This document shows positions 1 through 9,421 of a stretch of 64,000 nucleotides of DNA, piece by piece. Source of the DNA: Actinomycetota bacterium (GTDB lineage Bacteria; Actinomycetota; Actinomycetes; Mycobacteriales; Mycobacteriaceae); NCBI GenBank assembly GCA_018268465.1, contig JAFDWN010000051.1:116223-180222 (forward strand). Reading direction: 5' to 3'. Below the pieces are notes generated by a model that saw only the letters and a list, made by a program, of their open reading frames with translations, was not told where the DNA came from and did no database searches. Each line of letters opens with the position of its first letter. Position 1 is the stretch's first letter. A program made the position numbers and the translations under genes.

Positions 1-560
1 TCCTCGCGGTCGGCCGGGAGCGCACGATCGCACCCGAGCGGGTGTGGCCCGGCGAGGCGCCCCCCGAAGTGATGCTCTGCCTGCAGTCGGATATGAACGA
101 CGCCGGGGTGGCGACGGTGGCCGGCGCGGTCTTGTCCATGCTGCGGGCCTGGCAGGTGCGCCCGGAGCAGGTCTGCGTCGTGGAGGGCATCCCGCGCGTG
201 GACCGCGAGGTGTTCGCACTCGTGGAACACGAACTGCCCGGCGCCCGCTTCTACCCGTTCGCCGACGTGTGGGAGAAGGGTCTGCCGGTGTCGGCCCGCC
301 AGACGTGGATCTCCACGCGCTTCCATCTGCATATGGCCGCCGCCGCGGCCGGCGCCGGCGGGGTGGCGCTGTCGATCAGCCCCGACTACTACGCCACCAA
401 ACACCGTTCGCTGATCGACCTCGGCTCCGGATGGACGCTGCTGGAGGACTTCACCGCGCTGCCGTCACGGCCCCGCGGCGGCGGATTCGCACCCGGCACC
501 GTCAACCGGCTGCGCCAGCAGAAGCTGGGGCTGGCCAAGGCGATCTACCAGCGCGCCTAG
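1..560 (+). CDS. Polysaccharide pyruvyl transferase-like protein, C-terminal part
   Basis: The reading frame is already open at the left edge (codons in phase from base 3) and ends at TAG 558-560, so only the last 185 or so residues are present. The visible part has the layout of the polysaccharide pyruvyl transferase fold (PF04230): a strand-rich segment, then a STRFHLHMAAAAAG helix followed by VALSISPDYYATKH, which matches the family's conserved R-H-G...A pattern near the acceptor site. That family transfers pyruvate ketals to surface sugars; the exact substrate is not visible. The gene is convergent with the next one, and the stop codons overlap by four bases. Assignment is by pattern only. 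Confidence 0.6.
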   Translation, partial: LAVGRERTIAPERVWPGEAPPEVMLCLQSDMNDAGVATVAGAVLSMLRAWQVRPEQVCVVEGIPRVDREVFALVEHELPGARFYPFADVWEKGLPVSARQTWISTRFHLHMAAAAAGAGGVALSISPDYYATKHRSLIDLGSGWTLLEDFTALPSRPRGGGFAPGTVNRLRQQKLGLAKAIYQRA

Positions 561-1336
561 AACCAGGCCGACCAGAACCGGGTGAGCTGGCCGCCGATCG
601 ACACCAGGGCGCTCGGCACGCCCGACAGATCGAAGAACCAGAACACCACCCCGAAGAACCACTGATTGCCCGCCGGGGACAGCAGCAATAGCAGCAGCAG
701 GAAGAAGCCCCACTGCTTGGCGGGTGCGATGGCGCGTTGCGTCTGCGGGCTCAGGTGTGGTTCCAGCGCGCCGTAGCCGTCCAGCCCCGGAATCGGCAAC
801 AGATTCAGCACCACCGCGGTGACCTGCAGGAAGCCCAGGAACGCCACCCCCGCCCAGAACACACCGTGCGCCGGGTCGTAGAACAACCGCGTCAGGCCCA
901 GCAGCACCACGCCCAGCAGCAGGTTGGCCAGCGGACCCGCCAGGCTGACCAGCGTGCGCTGCCGCGCCGTCATGAACGAGGTCCGCAGGTAGACCGCCCC
1001 GCCGGGCAGGCCGATCCCACCCAGCGCGATGAACAGCACCGGCAGACCCAGCGACAGCAGCGGGTGGGTGTACTTCAGCGGATTGAGCGTCAGATAGCCG
1101 CGCATCTCGACGTCGCGGTCACCGAACCGCCATGCCGTGACGGCATGGCCGAACTCGTGCAGGCACAGCGACACCAGCCAGCCGGCGATGACGAAGACGA
1201 ACACACCCACGTATGCCAGCGGCCGGACCGACGCGGCCGACAGCCACGCCAGGACACCGCCTGCGGCGGTGACGGCGACGAGGACCAGGAAGATCGGGCT
1301 TGGCCGCACCGACTGGCGCGGTGGGCGAATGCTCAC
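557..1336 (-). CDS. M50 (site-2 protease-like) membrane metallopeptidase, Rv0359-like
   Basis: This 259-residue integral membrane protein has the two zinc motifs of M50 intramembrane proteases: HEFGH at residues 60-64 and NLLPIPGLDGYG near 178-189, with Asp186 as the third ligand. I count about six hydrophobic segments. Such enzymes cut membrane-bound substrates within the bilayer; the substrate here is unknown. It follows the Rv0358-like gene on the same strand after 18 bp, the arrangement of Rv0358-Rv0359 in M. tuberculosis, and has a GAGGTGAG ribosome site just before ATG 1336. It is shorter than rseP-type members and lacks a PDZ domain, as in the FtsH-independent minimal M50B-like group. 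Confidence 0.85.
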   Translation of the reverse strand: MSIRPPRQSVRPSPIFLVLVAVTAAGGVLAWLSAASVRPLAYVGVFVFVIAGWLVSLCLHEFGHAVTAWRFGDRDVEMRGYLTLNPLKYTHPLLSLGLPVLFIALGGIGLPGGAVYLRTSFMTARQRTLVSLAGPLANLLLGVVLLGLTRLFYDPAHGVFWAGVAFLGFLQVTAVVLNLLPIPGLDGYGALEPHLSPQTQRAIAPAKQWGFFLLLLLLLSPAGNQWFFGVVFWFFDLSGVPSALVSIGGQLTRFWSAWF

Positions 1337-1354
1337 CTCACGAAAATACCGGCG

Positions 1355-3343
<1,989 letters not shown>

Positions 3344-3350
3344 GCCGGGC

Positions 3351-4019
3351 GTGCCGTTCGTGACGGACGCCAGGAGTGAACCGGCCGCGGACGACCCGCA
3401 CGTCGCCGATCCCGACTACGACAGCCATGGCGGCTTCCCGAACTTCGAGATCGCCAGGCCGGGGCCGGGATTCGGGCGGTTTCTGACGGCGATGCGGCGC
3501 GCCCAGGATCTCGCGGTGTCGGCGGACCCGGACTCCGACACCTGGGACGAGGTCGCCGACCGCGCCGAGGAACTGGTCAAACTGCTCGATCCCTACCAGG
3601 CGCCCGAAGGGGTCGGCCCGGCGAACCGGACGCCCGACCTGCCCGGTGGCGGCAGCCTGCTGCAGGCACCGTGGTCGATCGTGCGGTTCGCTGCGGACGG
3701 GGTGGAACTGCAGGTGCAGTTCAGCCGATTCCACGTGGGCGGCAACTACGCGGTGCACGGCGGCGTGTTGCCCTTGTTGTTCGACTCGGTGTTCGGGATG
3801 GTCATCCACGCCGCAGGCAGACCGATCAGCAGGACCGCGTTCCTGCATGTCGACTACCGCAAGGTCACCCCCATCGACACCCCGCTGGCCGCGCGGGGCC
3901 GGGTGGTCCGGACGGAGGGCCGAAAAGCCTTCGTATCGGCCGAGTTATGCGATGCCGACGGCGCCGTGCTCGCCGAGAGCAACGGACTCATGGTGCGTCT
4001 GCTGCCCGGCCAGCCCTGA
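3351..4019 (+). CDS. PaaI-type hotdog thioesterase, Rv0356c-like
   Basis: About 222 residues. The C-terminal half holds a hotdog fold with the signature GGNYAVHGGVLPLLFD, in which HGG is the usual acyl-CoA thioesterase helix start, followed by KVTPIDTPLAARGRVVRTEG and a final strand pair. The first 90 residues are an acidic, variable extension (DPDYDSHGGFPNFEIARPG). It lies 8 bp after purA and probably shares its transcript; Rv0356c holds this place in M. tuberculosis. Start is GTG 3351 or GTG 3360; neither has a good ribosome site. The thioester substrate is unknown. Confidence 0.82.
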   Translation: MPFVTDARSEPAADDPHVADPDYDSHGGFPNFEIARPGPGFGRFLTAMRRAQDLAVSADPDSDTWDEVADRAEELVKLLDPYQAPEGVGPANRTPDLPGGGSLLQAPWSIVRFAADGVELQVQFSRFHVGGNYAVHGGVLPLLFDSVFGMVIHAAGRPISRTAFLHVDYRKVTPIDTPLAARGRVVRTEGRKAFVSAELCDADGAVLAESNGLMVRLLPGQP

Positions 4020-4103
4020 TCCGTCGCGACGGGAACCCCTGCTGCGACACGCCGGTGACGGCCGCGCGGGCCGAAGTCTCGCCGGTGGTGCGACCATGAC
4101 GGC

Positions 4104-4793
4104 GTGACACGCCGAACGGCCGAGCCCGATCTTCACCGCCTATCCACGCCACGGGCCGCCGCCGTGGCCGGCGTGCTGTTCGCGGTGCTGTTCGGGACGG
4201 CGTTGACCCTCATCCGGGTGGCGCTGCCGGAGGGCGCCGAACCGGGGGCGCAGTGGTTGGCCACGGGCAGCACCAATATCAAGGTGGCGGCGATCATCAT
4301 GCCGTTCGCCGGCATCACCTTCCTGTGGTTCCTCGGTGTGGTGCGCGACGGTTTCGGCGGTTTCGAGGACAAGTTCTTCTCGACGGTGTTCATCGGCAGC
4401 GGCCTGTTGTTCCTGGCCATGATGTTCGTGTCGATGGCGATCGGCGCCGGCCTGGAGGCCAGCAGCGCCGTATTCGCCGACTCCTCCGCCCATGACGAGG
4501 TGGCGGCATTCGGGCAGATGATCTTCCTGGTGATCACCAAGACCTATGCGTTGCGGATGGCCGCGGTGTTCATGATGTCGCTGGCCACCATCTGGCTCAA
4601 GACGGGTCTGATGCCGCGCTGGCTGGTGATCGCGACCTACCTTGTGGCGCTTGGCCTTCTGGTCGCGGGGGATCTGACGATGTGGCTGACGCTGGCCTTT
4701 CCGGCGTGGGTGCTGGTGGTCAGCGTGCTGTTGCTGGTGCGTGCGGGGGTCGTCGACCTGACCCGCGACGAACCCGCCGCCGGCGCGCGCTGA
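4104..4793 (+). CDS. Six-helix integral membrane protein, function unknown
   Basis: The 229-residue product has about six hydrophobic stretches (roughly residues 17-39, 59-80, 91-115, 137-155, 157-180, 185-210) and a polar loop of about 20 residues between the third and fourth. There is no transporter signature I know. It starts at GTG 4104, 84 bp after the thioesterase stop; that gap shows no clear signal. Actinobacterial genomes hold many such orphan membrane proteins, and I do not assign a role. Confidence 0.7.
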   Translation: MTRRTAEPDLHRLSTPRAAAVAGVLFAVLFGTALTLIRVALPEGAEPGAQWLATGSTNIKVAAIIMPFAGITFLWFLGVVRDGFGGFEDKFFSTVFIGSGLLFLAMMFVSMAIGAGLEASSAVFADSSAHDEVAAFGQMIFLVITKTYALRMAAVFMMSLATIWLKTGLMPRWLVIATYLVALGLLVAGDLTMWLTLAFPAWVLVVSVLLLVRAGVVDLTRDEPAAGAR

Positions 4794-4880
4794 CCCGCGC
4801 TCGCGCTGCGGTCCGGCCGGCCACGGCCGAGAATCGTCGCAGCGGAGCGCCACGGACTCCCGTGACGGAGAGGACGTGCG

Positions 4881-5324
4881 GTGCCGATATCCGAGGCCGC
4901 GGTAACGATCCCGCGGCCGGTGGCACAGGTATGGGACTTCTGCACCTGCGCCGGCAACGCGGGGGTTTACCTGCCGGGCACCATCGAGGTGGAACTGCTG
5001 ACCGACGGGGGGTTGCGGGTCGGCACGGTGTGGCGCGGGCGGTCGCGGTTCCTCGGGCCGGCGATCTCGTGGACGGGCAGTTTCACCGAGGTCGAGGCGC
5101 ACCGCCTGACCGTGTTCCGGTCATCGGAATCGCCGTTCGCGTTCAGCGCGATCTCGCACTTCACCGAACGTGACGGCGGCACCCATCTGACCTACCGGAT
5201 GGAGACCGAGGCGGGGCTGGGCGGGCTGTTCGGCAGGCTGGCCGATCCGATCGTGGAGAAGGCCTACGCCCGCGCTCTTCAGGTGGGGTTGGAGAACCTG
5301 GCCGTGGTGCTGGCGTCGGATTGA
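4881..5324 (+). CDS. SRPBCC (START-like) family protein
   Basis: A 147-residue protein that fits a single SRPBCC/polyketide cyclase-like fold: an N-terminal strand ISEAAVTIPRPVAQVWDF, the characteristic WSFCT-like helix start, a seven-stranded core and a long C-terminal helix (IVEKAYARALQVGLENLAVVL). Such proteins bind hydrophobic ligands in a deep cavity. A GGAGAGGA ribosome site precedes the GTG start. It converges with the ferredoxin-P450 pair, from which it is separated by a perfect palindrome, so it may or may not serve the same ligand. Confidence 0.8.
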   Translation: MPISEAAVTIPRPVAQVWDFCTCAGNAGVYLPGTIEVELLTDGGLRVGTVWRGRSRFLGPAISWTGSFTEVEAHRLTVFRSSESPFAFSAISHFTERDGGTHLTYRMETEAGLGGLFGRLADPIVEKAYARALQVGLENLAVVLASD

Positions 5325-5343
5325 GAGCGCCGCGGCGCTCTCA
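5322..5343. terminator. Perfect 22-bp palindrome holding both stop codons of convergent genes
   Basis: The sequence reads the same on both strands for 22 bases, with half-site TGAGAGCGCCG. Its first three bases are the TGA of the SRPBCC gene and its last three the TGA of the ferredoxin gene on the other strand. As RNA it would fold into an 11-bp GC-rich hairpin in either direction, without a U tract, which suits a bidirectional terminator. Confidence 0.6.
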
Positions 5344-5541
5344 CGATCCCTCGTCGGTCAGTGTCAGCGCCCCCGACGGGCACAGACTGACCGCCTCGCG
5401 CACATGCTTCTCTTCGGCGACCGGAACGTCCTCCGAAGCCAGCACCACCAGACCGTCGTCGTCCTGATCGAACACCTCCTGGGCGGCCACGACGCACATC
5501 CCCGCCCCGATGCAGATATCGCGGTCGGCCTGCACCCTCAC
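5341..5541 (-). CDS. 3Fe-4S ferredoxin, P450 partner
   Basis: A 66-residue ferredoxin with Cys10 and Cys16 in CIGAGMC and Cys54 in SLCPSGA. The cysteine that would complete a 4Fe-4S cluster is missing, so a 3Fe-4S cluster is expected, as in ferredoxins that pass electrons to actinobacterial P450s. Start GTG 5541 overlaps the P450 stop in a GTGA quartet; a longer open frame upstream is inside the P450 gene. The adjacent P450 is the obvious partner. No ferredoxin reductase is encoded nearby. Confidence 0.9.
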   Translation of the reverse strand: MRVQADRDICIGAGMCVVAAQEVFDQDDDGLVVLASEDVPVAEEKHVREAVSLCPSGALTLTDEGS

Positions 5542-6749
5542 CACGTCACCGCCAGTGACCGCAGCCCGTAGATGAAGTGGAAGGAGCGAAACGCGACGTC
5601 GTCGAAGGATTCTGCCAGGGCGAGTCGCGGGAATCGTTGCAGCAGAGCGGGAAAGGCGATCCGCATCTCCATCCGCGCCAGCGGGGCGCCGAGACAATGG
5701 TGGACGCCGTGGCCGAAGGCGAGGTGGCCCGGTGCGCCGCGGCGGATGTCGAGTTCCTCGGGCGCGTCGATGAACCCGGGGTCGCGATTGCCGGCGGGCA
5801 GGGAGACGAACACCAGCTTGCCCGCCGGGATCGGCACCCCGGCGACTTCGACGTCGGCGGTGGTGATCCGGGGGATTCCGCTGTGCACGATGGAAAGCCA
5901 GCGCAGCAGTTCTTCGATCGCCGGCCCGACCGCCGAAGGTTCGTCGCGCACCGCGGCCAGTTGCGCGGGGTGGCGCAGCAGCGCCAGGGTGCCCAGGCTC
6001 AGCATGTTCGAGGTCGTCTCGTGCCCGGCCACCAGCAGCAGGTTGGCGATGCCCACCAGTTCGTCGTCCGTCAGTTCTTCGCCGTGTTCGCGGATGAGCA
6101 TGCCGAGGATGTCGTCGGCGGGGTCCGTGCGGGCCCGCTCGACGAGTGAACGCATGTACGCCCGGCCCTGCCGCTGCAGTTCGAAACGCTCGGCCACCGG
6201 CAGGGACAGGTCCAGCTGGCGGGCGGTGCGGCGCTGGAATCCCTCGCGGTCGGCGTAGGGCACCCCCAGCAGTTCGCAGATCACCAGCGACGGGATCGGC
6301 AATGCGAAGTCGGCGACCAGGTCGGCGGGCGGGCCCGCGCTTTCCATCGCGTCCAGTTGCTGGCCGACGATCTCGGCGATCCGCGGTTCGAGCCGGTTGA
6401 TGCGCCGGATGGTGAATTCCGGTGTCAGCATGCGGCGCAGCCGCTGGTGTTCGGGCGGGTCGAGGCCGAGCAGGTTGCCCGCCCGCGCGCTGGCCTGTTC
6501 CTCGTCGGGCAGTTGCGGGGCGCCGGGGAGGACGAAGCCGGGAGGGCGGCCGTTGGAGAAGTGCGTGTGGTCGGCCAGTACCTCCTTGACGTCGTCGTAG
6601 CGGGTGACGAGATACACCTGCATGCCGAACGTGTTCACCTCCGTCCGCACCCCGACGCCTTCCCGGATCTCCCGAAGGTCCGGTGTGGGATCGAACGCGG
6701 TGCGCCGCATGTGCAGCGGCGGCAGGGGTGCGGAGTCCACCTCGGTCAT
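5538..6749 (-). CDS. Cytochrome P450
   Basis: The 403-residue soluble P450 has the I-helix oxygen-binding motif AGHETTS (241-247), the K-helix EELLR with Glu280 and Arg283, and the heme loop FGHGVHHCLGAPLAR with Cys352 as thiolate ligand. It is a bacterial class I enzyme needing a ferredoxin and a reductase; the ferredoxin overlaps its 3' end. The sequence resembles CYP105/CYP107-type hydroxylases in general layout, but the substrate cannot be read from it. The gene starts with ATG 6749. Confidence 0.95.
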   Translation of the reverse strand: MTEVDSAPLPPLHMRRTAFDPTPDLREIREGVGVRTEVNTFGMQVYLVTRYDDVKEVLADHTHFSNGRPPGFVLPGAPQLPDEEQASARAGNLLGLDPPEHQRLRRMLTPEFTIRRINRLEPRIAEIVGQQLDAMESAGPPADLVADFALPIPSLVICELLGVPYADREGFQRRTARQLDLSLPVAERFELQRQGRAYMRSLVERARTDPADDILGMLIREHGEELTDDELVGIANLLLVAGHETTSNMLSLGTLALLRHPAQLAAVRDEPSAVGPAIEELLRWLSIVHSGIPRITTADVEVAGVPIPAGKLVFVSLPAGNRDPGFIDAPEELDIRRGAPGHLAFGHGVHHCLGAPLARMEMRIAFPALLQRFPRLALAESFDDVAFRSFHFIYGLRSLAVTW

Positions 6750-6820
6750 GACTTCGAAGCTACCCGCGGTCGCGAGATCGGGGCTCCCGCGTGCTCCGGG
6801 CGTGCGTCAGCGCACCAACA

Positions 6821-8866
6821 TCACGGCTGTGCGTGCAGTCCCGGCCACCAGATGCGCGGCCCGATGAGCGTGAACAGCGCGGGGATGATCACCGTCCGCA
6901 CGACGAAGGTGTCGAGCAGGATGCCGAGTCCGACGATGATGCCCAACTGGGTCAACACGATCAGGGGCAGCACACCGAGCACGCAGAACACCGCGGCCAG
7001 CACGATGCCCGCGCTGGTGATGACCGCACCTGTCGCCGACACCGCACGCACGATGCCCAGCCGGGTCCCGAACTCGGGTGTCTCTTCCCTGGCGCGGGTG
7101 ACCAGGAAGATCGTGTAGTCGACGCCGAGCGCGACGAGGAACAGCAAGGCGAACAGTGGGGTGGTGTTGTCCAGCGCGGGGAAGCCGACCAGGTGCACGC
7201 TGACCCAGCCGCCGAGCCCGAGTGCCGCCAGCGACGACAGCACCGTGACGCCGACGAGGATCAACGGCGCCAGCGCCGACCGCAGCAGCGCGTAGAGCAC
7301 GATCAGGACGACAGCCAGGATCGCGGGAATGACGATGAGACGGTCGCGCTGCGCGGCCGCCGCCGCGTCGCGGGCTTTCGCGTCCGATCCGCCCACCACT
7401 GCGGTCGGTTCGACGCGGTGCACCGAATCTCGAAGTGCATCAACGGTTTCGAATGCCTCGTCGGATGCGGGTGCGGTGTCGAGGACCACCGAGAACTGAC
7501 TCAGGCCGGTGGGGGACTGCCCCGCCGGCGACACCGACACCACCCCCGGGGTGGCGCTGATGGCGCGCTGGATCTCGCGTCCGGAAGATCCGATGACGAC
7601 GGTCTGATCGGTCAGGCCGCCGGGGAAATGCGCCGCAAGGGTCTCGTAGCCCGTCACCGACTCCGCGCGGACCCGGAACTGTTCGGTCTGCGACAGGCCG
7701 AGGGGCGTGGTCAGCAGTCCGGTGCACAGCAGCGCCAGACCCGTGATGGCCACCGCCGCCACCCGGGCCGGCCTGCGGGCCACCGCGTCGGCGATGCGAT
7801 GCCACACGCCGCTGTCGGTGAGGGGTTGCGCGCCGATTTGGGGAATGAACGGCCAGAACAGCCGCTTGCCGAACAGCGCCAGCGCGGGCGGCAGCACCAC
7901 GAGGATGAAGACGGCGGCCACGACCAGTCCGGCGGCCGCCTGCACGCCGAGACTTCGTGTGCTCGGCACCGACGCCAGCACCAGGGTGAGCAGGGCCAGC
8001 ACCACTGTCGCGTTGCTGGCCACGATGGCGGGTCCGGCGGCGCGTACGGCGATCTGCAAGGGGGAGAGCCGATCTGCCTGCCGCGCGTGCCGGCCCGGCG
8101 GATGGTCCCTGCCGAGTTCCTCGCGGTAGCGCGAGATCAGCAGCAACGCATAGTTCGTGCCCGCCCCGAAGACCAGGACGCTGGTGATGCCTGCGGTCGA
8201 CCCGTCGGGTGACATGCCGACGGCCGTGGCGATCGCGGTGCCCACCACGGATGCGACGCGGTCGGCGAATCCGATGACGATCAGCGGCACCAGCCACAGC
8301 ACCGGCGATCGGTAGGTGACGATCAGCAGCAGCGCGACCACCGACGCGGTCACCACCAGGAGTGTGATGTTCGCTCCTGCAAAGGAGTTGGCGATATCGG
8401 CGCCGAACGCCGGTCCGCCGGTGACCTCGGTGCGCAGCGCGCCGGGCAAACCGTCGGCGGCCGTGCCGCGGAGGGCCTTGACGGCGTCGTTGAGGGCGAA
8501 CCCCGAGAGCGCCGAACTGAGCGGGACGGCGGCCAGTGCGGCCTTCCCGTCCTCGGACACCAGCAGGGGCGGTGCTGCGGGGCCGCTTCCGGCCGCGATC
8601 AGCATCCGTTCCCTGGCGGCGTCGGACGCTTCGACGTCCGAGGGACTCAGCGTGGCGCCGTCGGTGCGGGTGACGACCAGGATCGCCGGAACCTGGTCCC
8701 CGCCGGGGAATTCGGTTCGCAGCGCGTCGGCGCGGGCCGATTCCGCGCCGGGCGGCACGGCGACCGGGGACTGCTCTCCCGAACTCCCGCCGCCGAGCAG
8801 CACCATGGCCAGGCCGGATATCGCGACGACGAACAGGGCGACGATCCAGGACATCCGGCCGGACAT
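6821..8866 (-). CDS. MMPL/RND-family membrane exporter
   Basis: A 681-residue transporter with the doubled RND plan: one helix at residues 6-24, an extracytoplasmic loop to about 165, five helices, then a helix near 365, a second loop and five more helices. Acidic and helix-breaking residues of the MMPL family appear in VFGAGTNYALLLISRYREEL and LGVDYTIFLVTRAREE, the two GxxxDY-like proton-path segments. It is shorter than MmpL lipid exporters and closer to YdfJ-type drug or lipid efflux proteins. A MarR gene is divergent, and its presumed operator lies 10 bp before ATG 8866, so ligand-induced expression is likely. Confidence 0.9.
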   Translation of the reverse strand: MSGRMSWIVALFVVAISGLAMVLLGGGSSGEQSPVAVPPGAESARADALRTEFPGGDQVPAILVVTRTDGATLSPSDVEASDAARERMLIAAGSGPAAPPLLVSEDGKAALAAVPLSSALSGFALNDAVKALRGTAADGLPGALRTEVTGGPAFGADIANSFAGANITLLVVTASVVALLLIVTYRSPVLWLVPLIVIGFADRVASVVGTAIATAVGMSPDGSTAGITSVLVFGAGTNYALLLISRYREELGRDHPPGRHARQADRLSPLQIAVRAAGPAIVASNATVVLALLTLVLASVPSTRSLGVQAAAGLVVAAVFILVVLPPALALFGKRLFWPFIPQIGAQPLTDSGVWHRIADAVARRPARVAAVAITGLALLCTGLLTTPLGLSQTEQFRVRAESVTGYETLAAHFPGGLTDQTVVIGSSGREIQRAISATPGVVSVSPAGQSPTGLSQFSVVLDTAPASDEAFETVDALRDSVHRVEPTAVVGGSDAKARDAAAAAQRDRLIVIPAILAVVLIVLYALLRSALAPLILVGVTVLSSLAALGLGGWVSVHLVGFPALDNTTPLFALLFLVALGVDYTIFLVTRAREETPEFGTRLGIVRAVSATGAVITSAGIVLAAVFCVLGVLPLIVLTQLGIIVGLGILLDTFVVRTVIIPALFTLIGPRIWWPGLHAQP

Positions 8867-8875
8867 GGCGAGATC

Positions 8876-8908
8876 ATTTCAGATAATTAACAGTTAAACA
8901 AATGAAAT
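8876..8908. promoter_or_regulatory. Predicted MarR operator: nested palindrome between MMPL and marR genes
   Basis: Two inverted repeats share one centre at base 8892: inner TTAAC-A-GTTAA (8887-8897) and outer ATTTCA (8876-8881) with TGAAAT (8903-8908). The element is AT-rich, unlike its surroundings. It covers the -35 region of marR and lies 10 bp before the MMPL start, so a bound dimer would block both genes. Function is inferred from position. Confidence 0.7.
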
Positions 8909-8923
8909 ATATGGGGCTATGCT
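8894..8923 (+). promoter_or_regulatory. marR promoter, leaderless
   Basis: TTAAAC (8894-8899) and TATGCT (8918-8923) are 18 bp apart, and GTG 8930 follows six bases after the -10 box, the common mycobacterial leaderless spacing. The -35 box lies inside the operator palindrome. Confidence 0.5.
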
Positions 8924-8929
8924 TGACCC

Positions 8930-9421
8930 GTGCCCGACGACGACCGTGCCGCGCTGGAAGCGCGGATCGTCAATCGAGCGCGCGCCTTGACGGCGGAGTC
9001 CGAACAGATCGGGCGCGAGTTCGCCGGCCGTCACGACTTGGCCGCCAACGATTTCCGCGCACTGCTGCACATCATGGTCGGCCAGACCGCAGGCACCCCG
9101 CTGACCGCCGGTGAGCTGCGGGACCGGATGGGCTTGTCGGGGGCGGCCATCACCTATCTCGTCGAGCGGATGATCGCCTCGGGGCATGTGCGCCGCGACA
9201 CCGACCCCGGCGACCGCAGGAAGGTCATCCTGCGCGTCGCCGATCACGGCATGGCGGTGGCGAAGGGATTCTTCGGGCCGCTGGCCCGGCACACCCACCG
9301 CGCGATGGCCGATCTGACCGACGACGACCTGATCGCCGCAGACCGTGCGTTCGCGGCGCTGATCGGCGCGATGTCCGACTTCCGCGGCGAATTCGACGGG
9401 CCTTCCCTCAGTTCCGGTTGA
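8930..9421 (+). CDS. MarR-family transcriptional regulator
   Basis: A 163-residue winged-helix regulator. The recognition helix is in MGLSGAAITYLVERMIASG (about residues 65-84), followed by the wing DTDPGDRRKVILRV with the conserved Asp-Arg-Arg of MarR proteins. N- and C-terminal helices form the dimer interface. It probably represses itself and the divergent MMPL exporter through the palindrome between them, with release by a small ligand. Its 3' end overlaps that of the antiporter gene by 14 bp. Confidence 0.93.
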   Translation: MPDDDRAALEARIVNRARALTAESEQIGREFAGRHDLAANDFRALLHIMVGQTAGTPLTAGELRDRMGLSGAAITYLVERMIASGHVRRDTDPGDRRKVILRVADHGMAVAKGFFGPLARHTHRAMADLTDDDLIAADRAFAALIGAMSDFRGEFDGPSLSSG

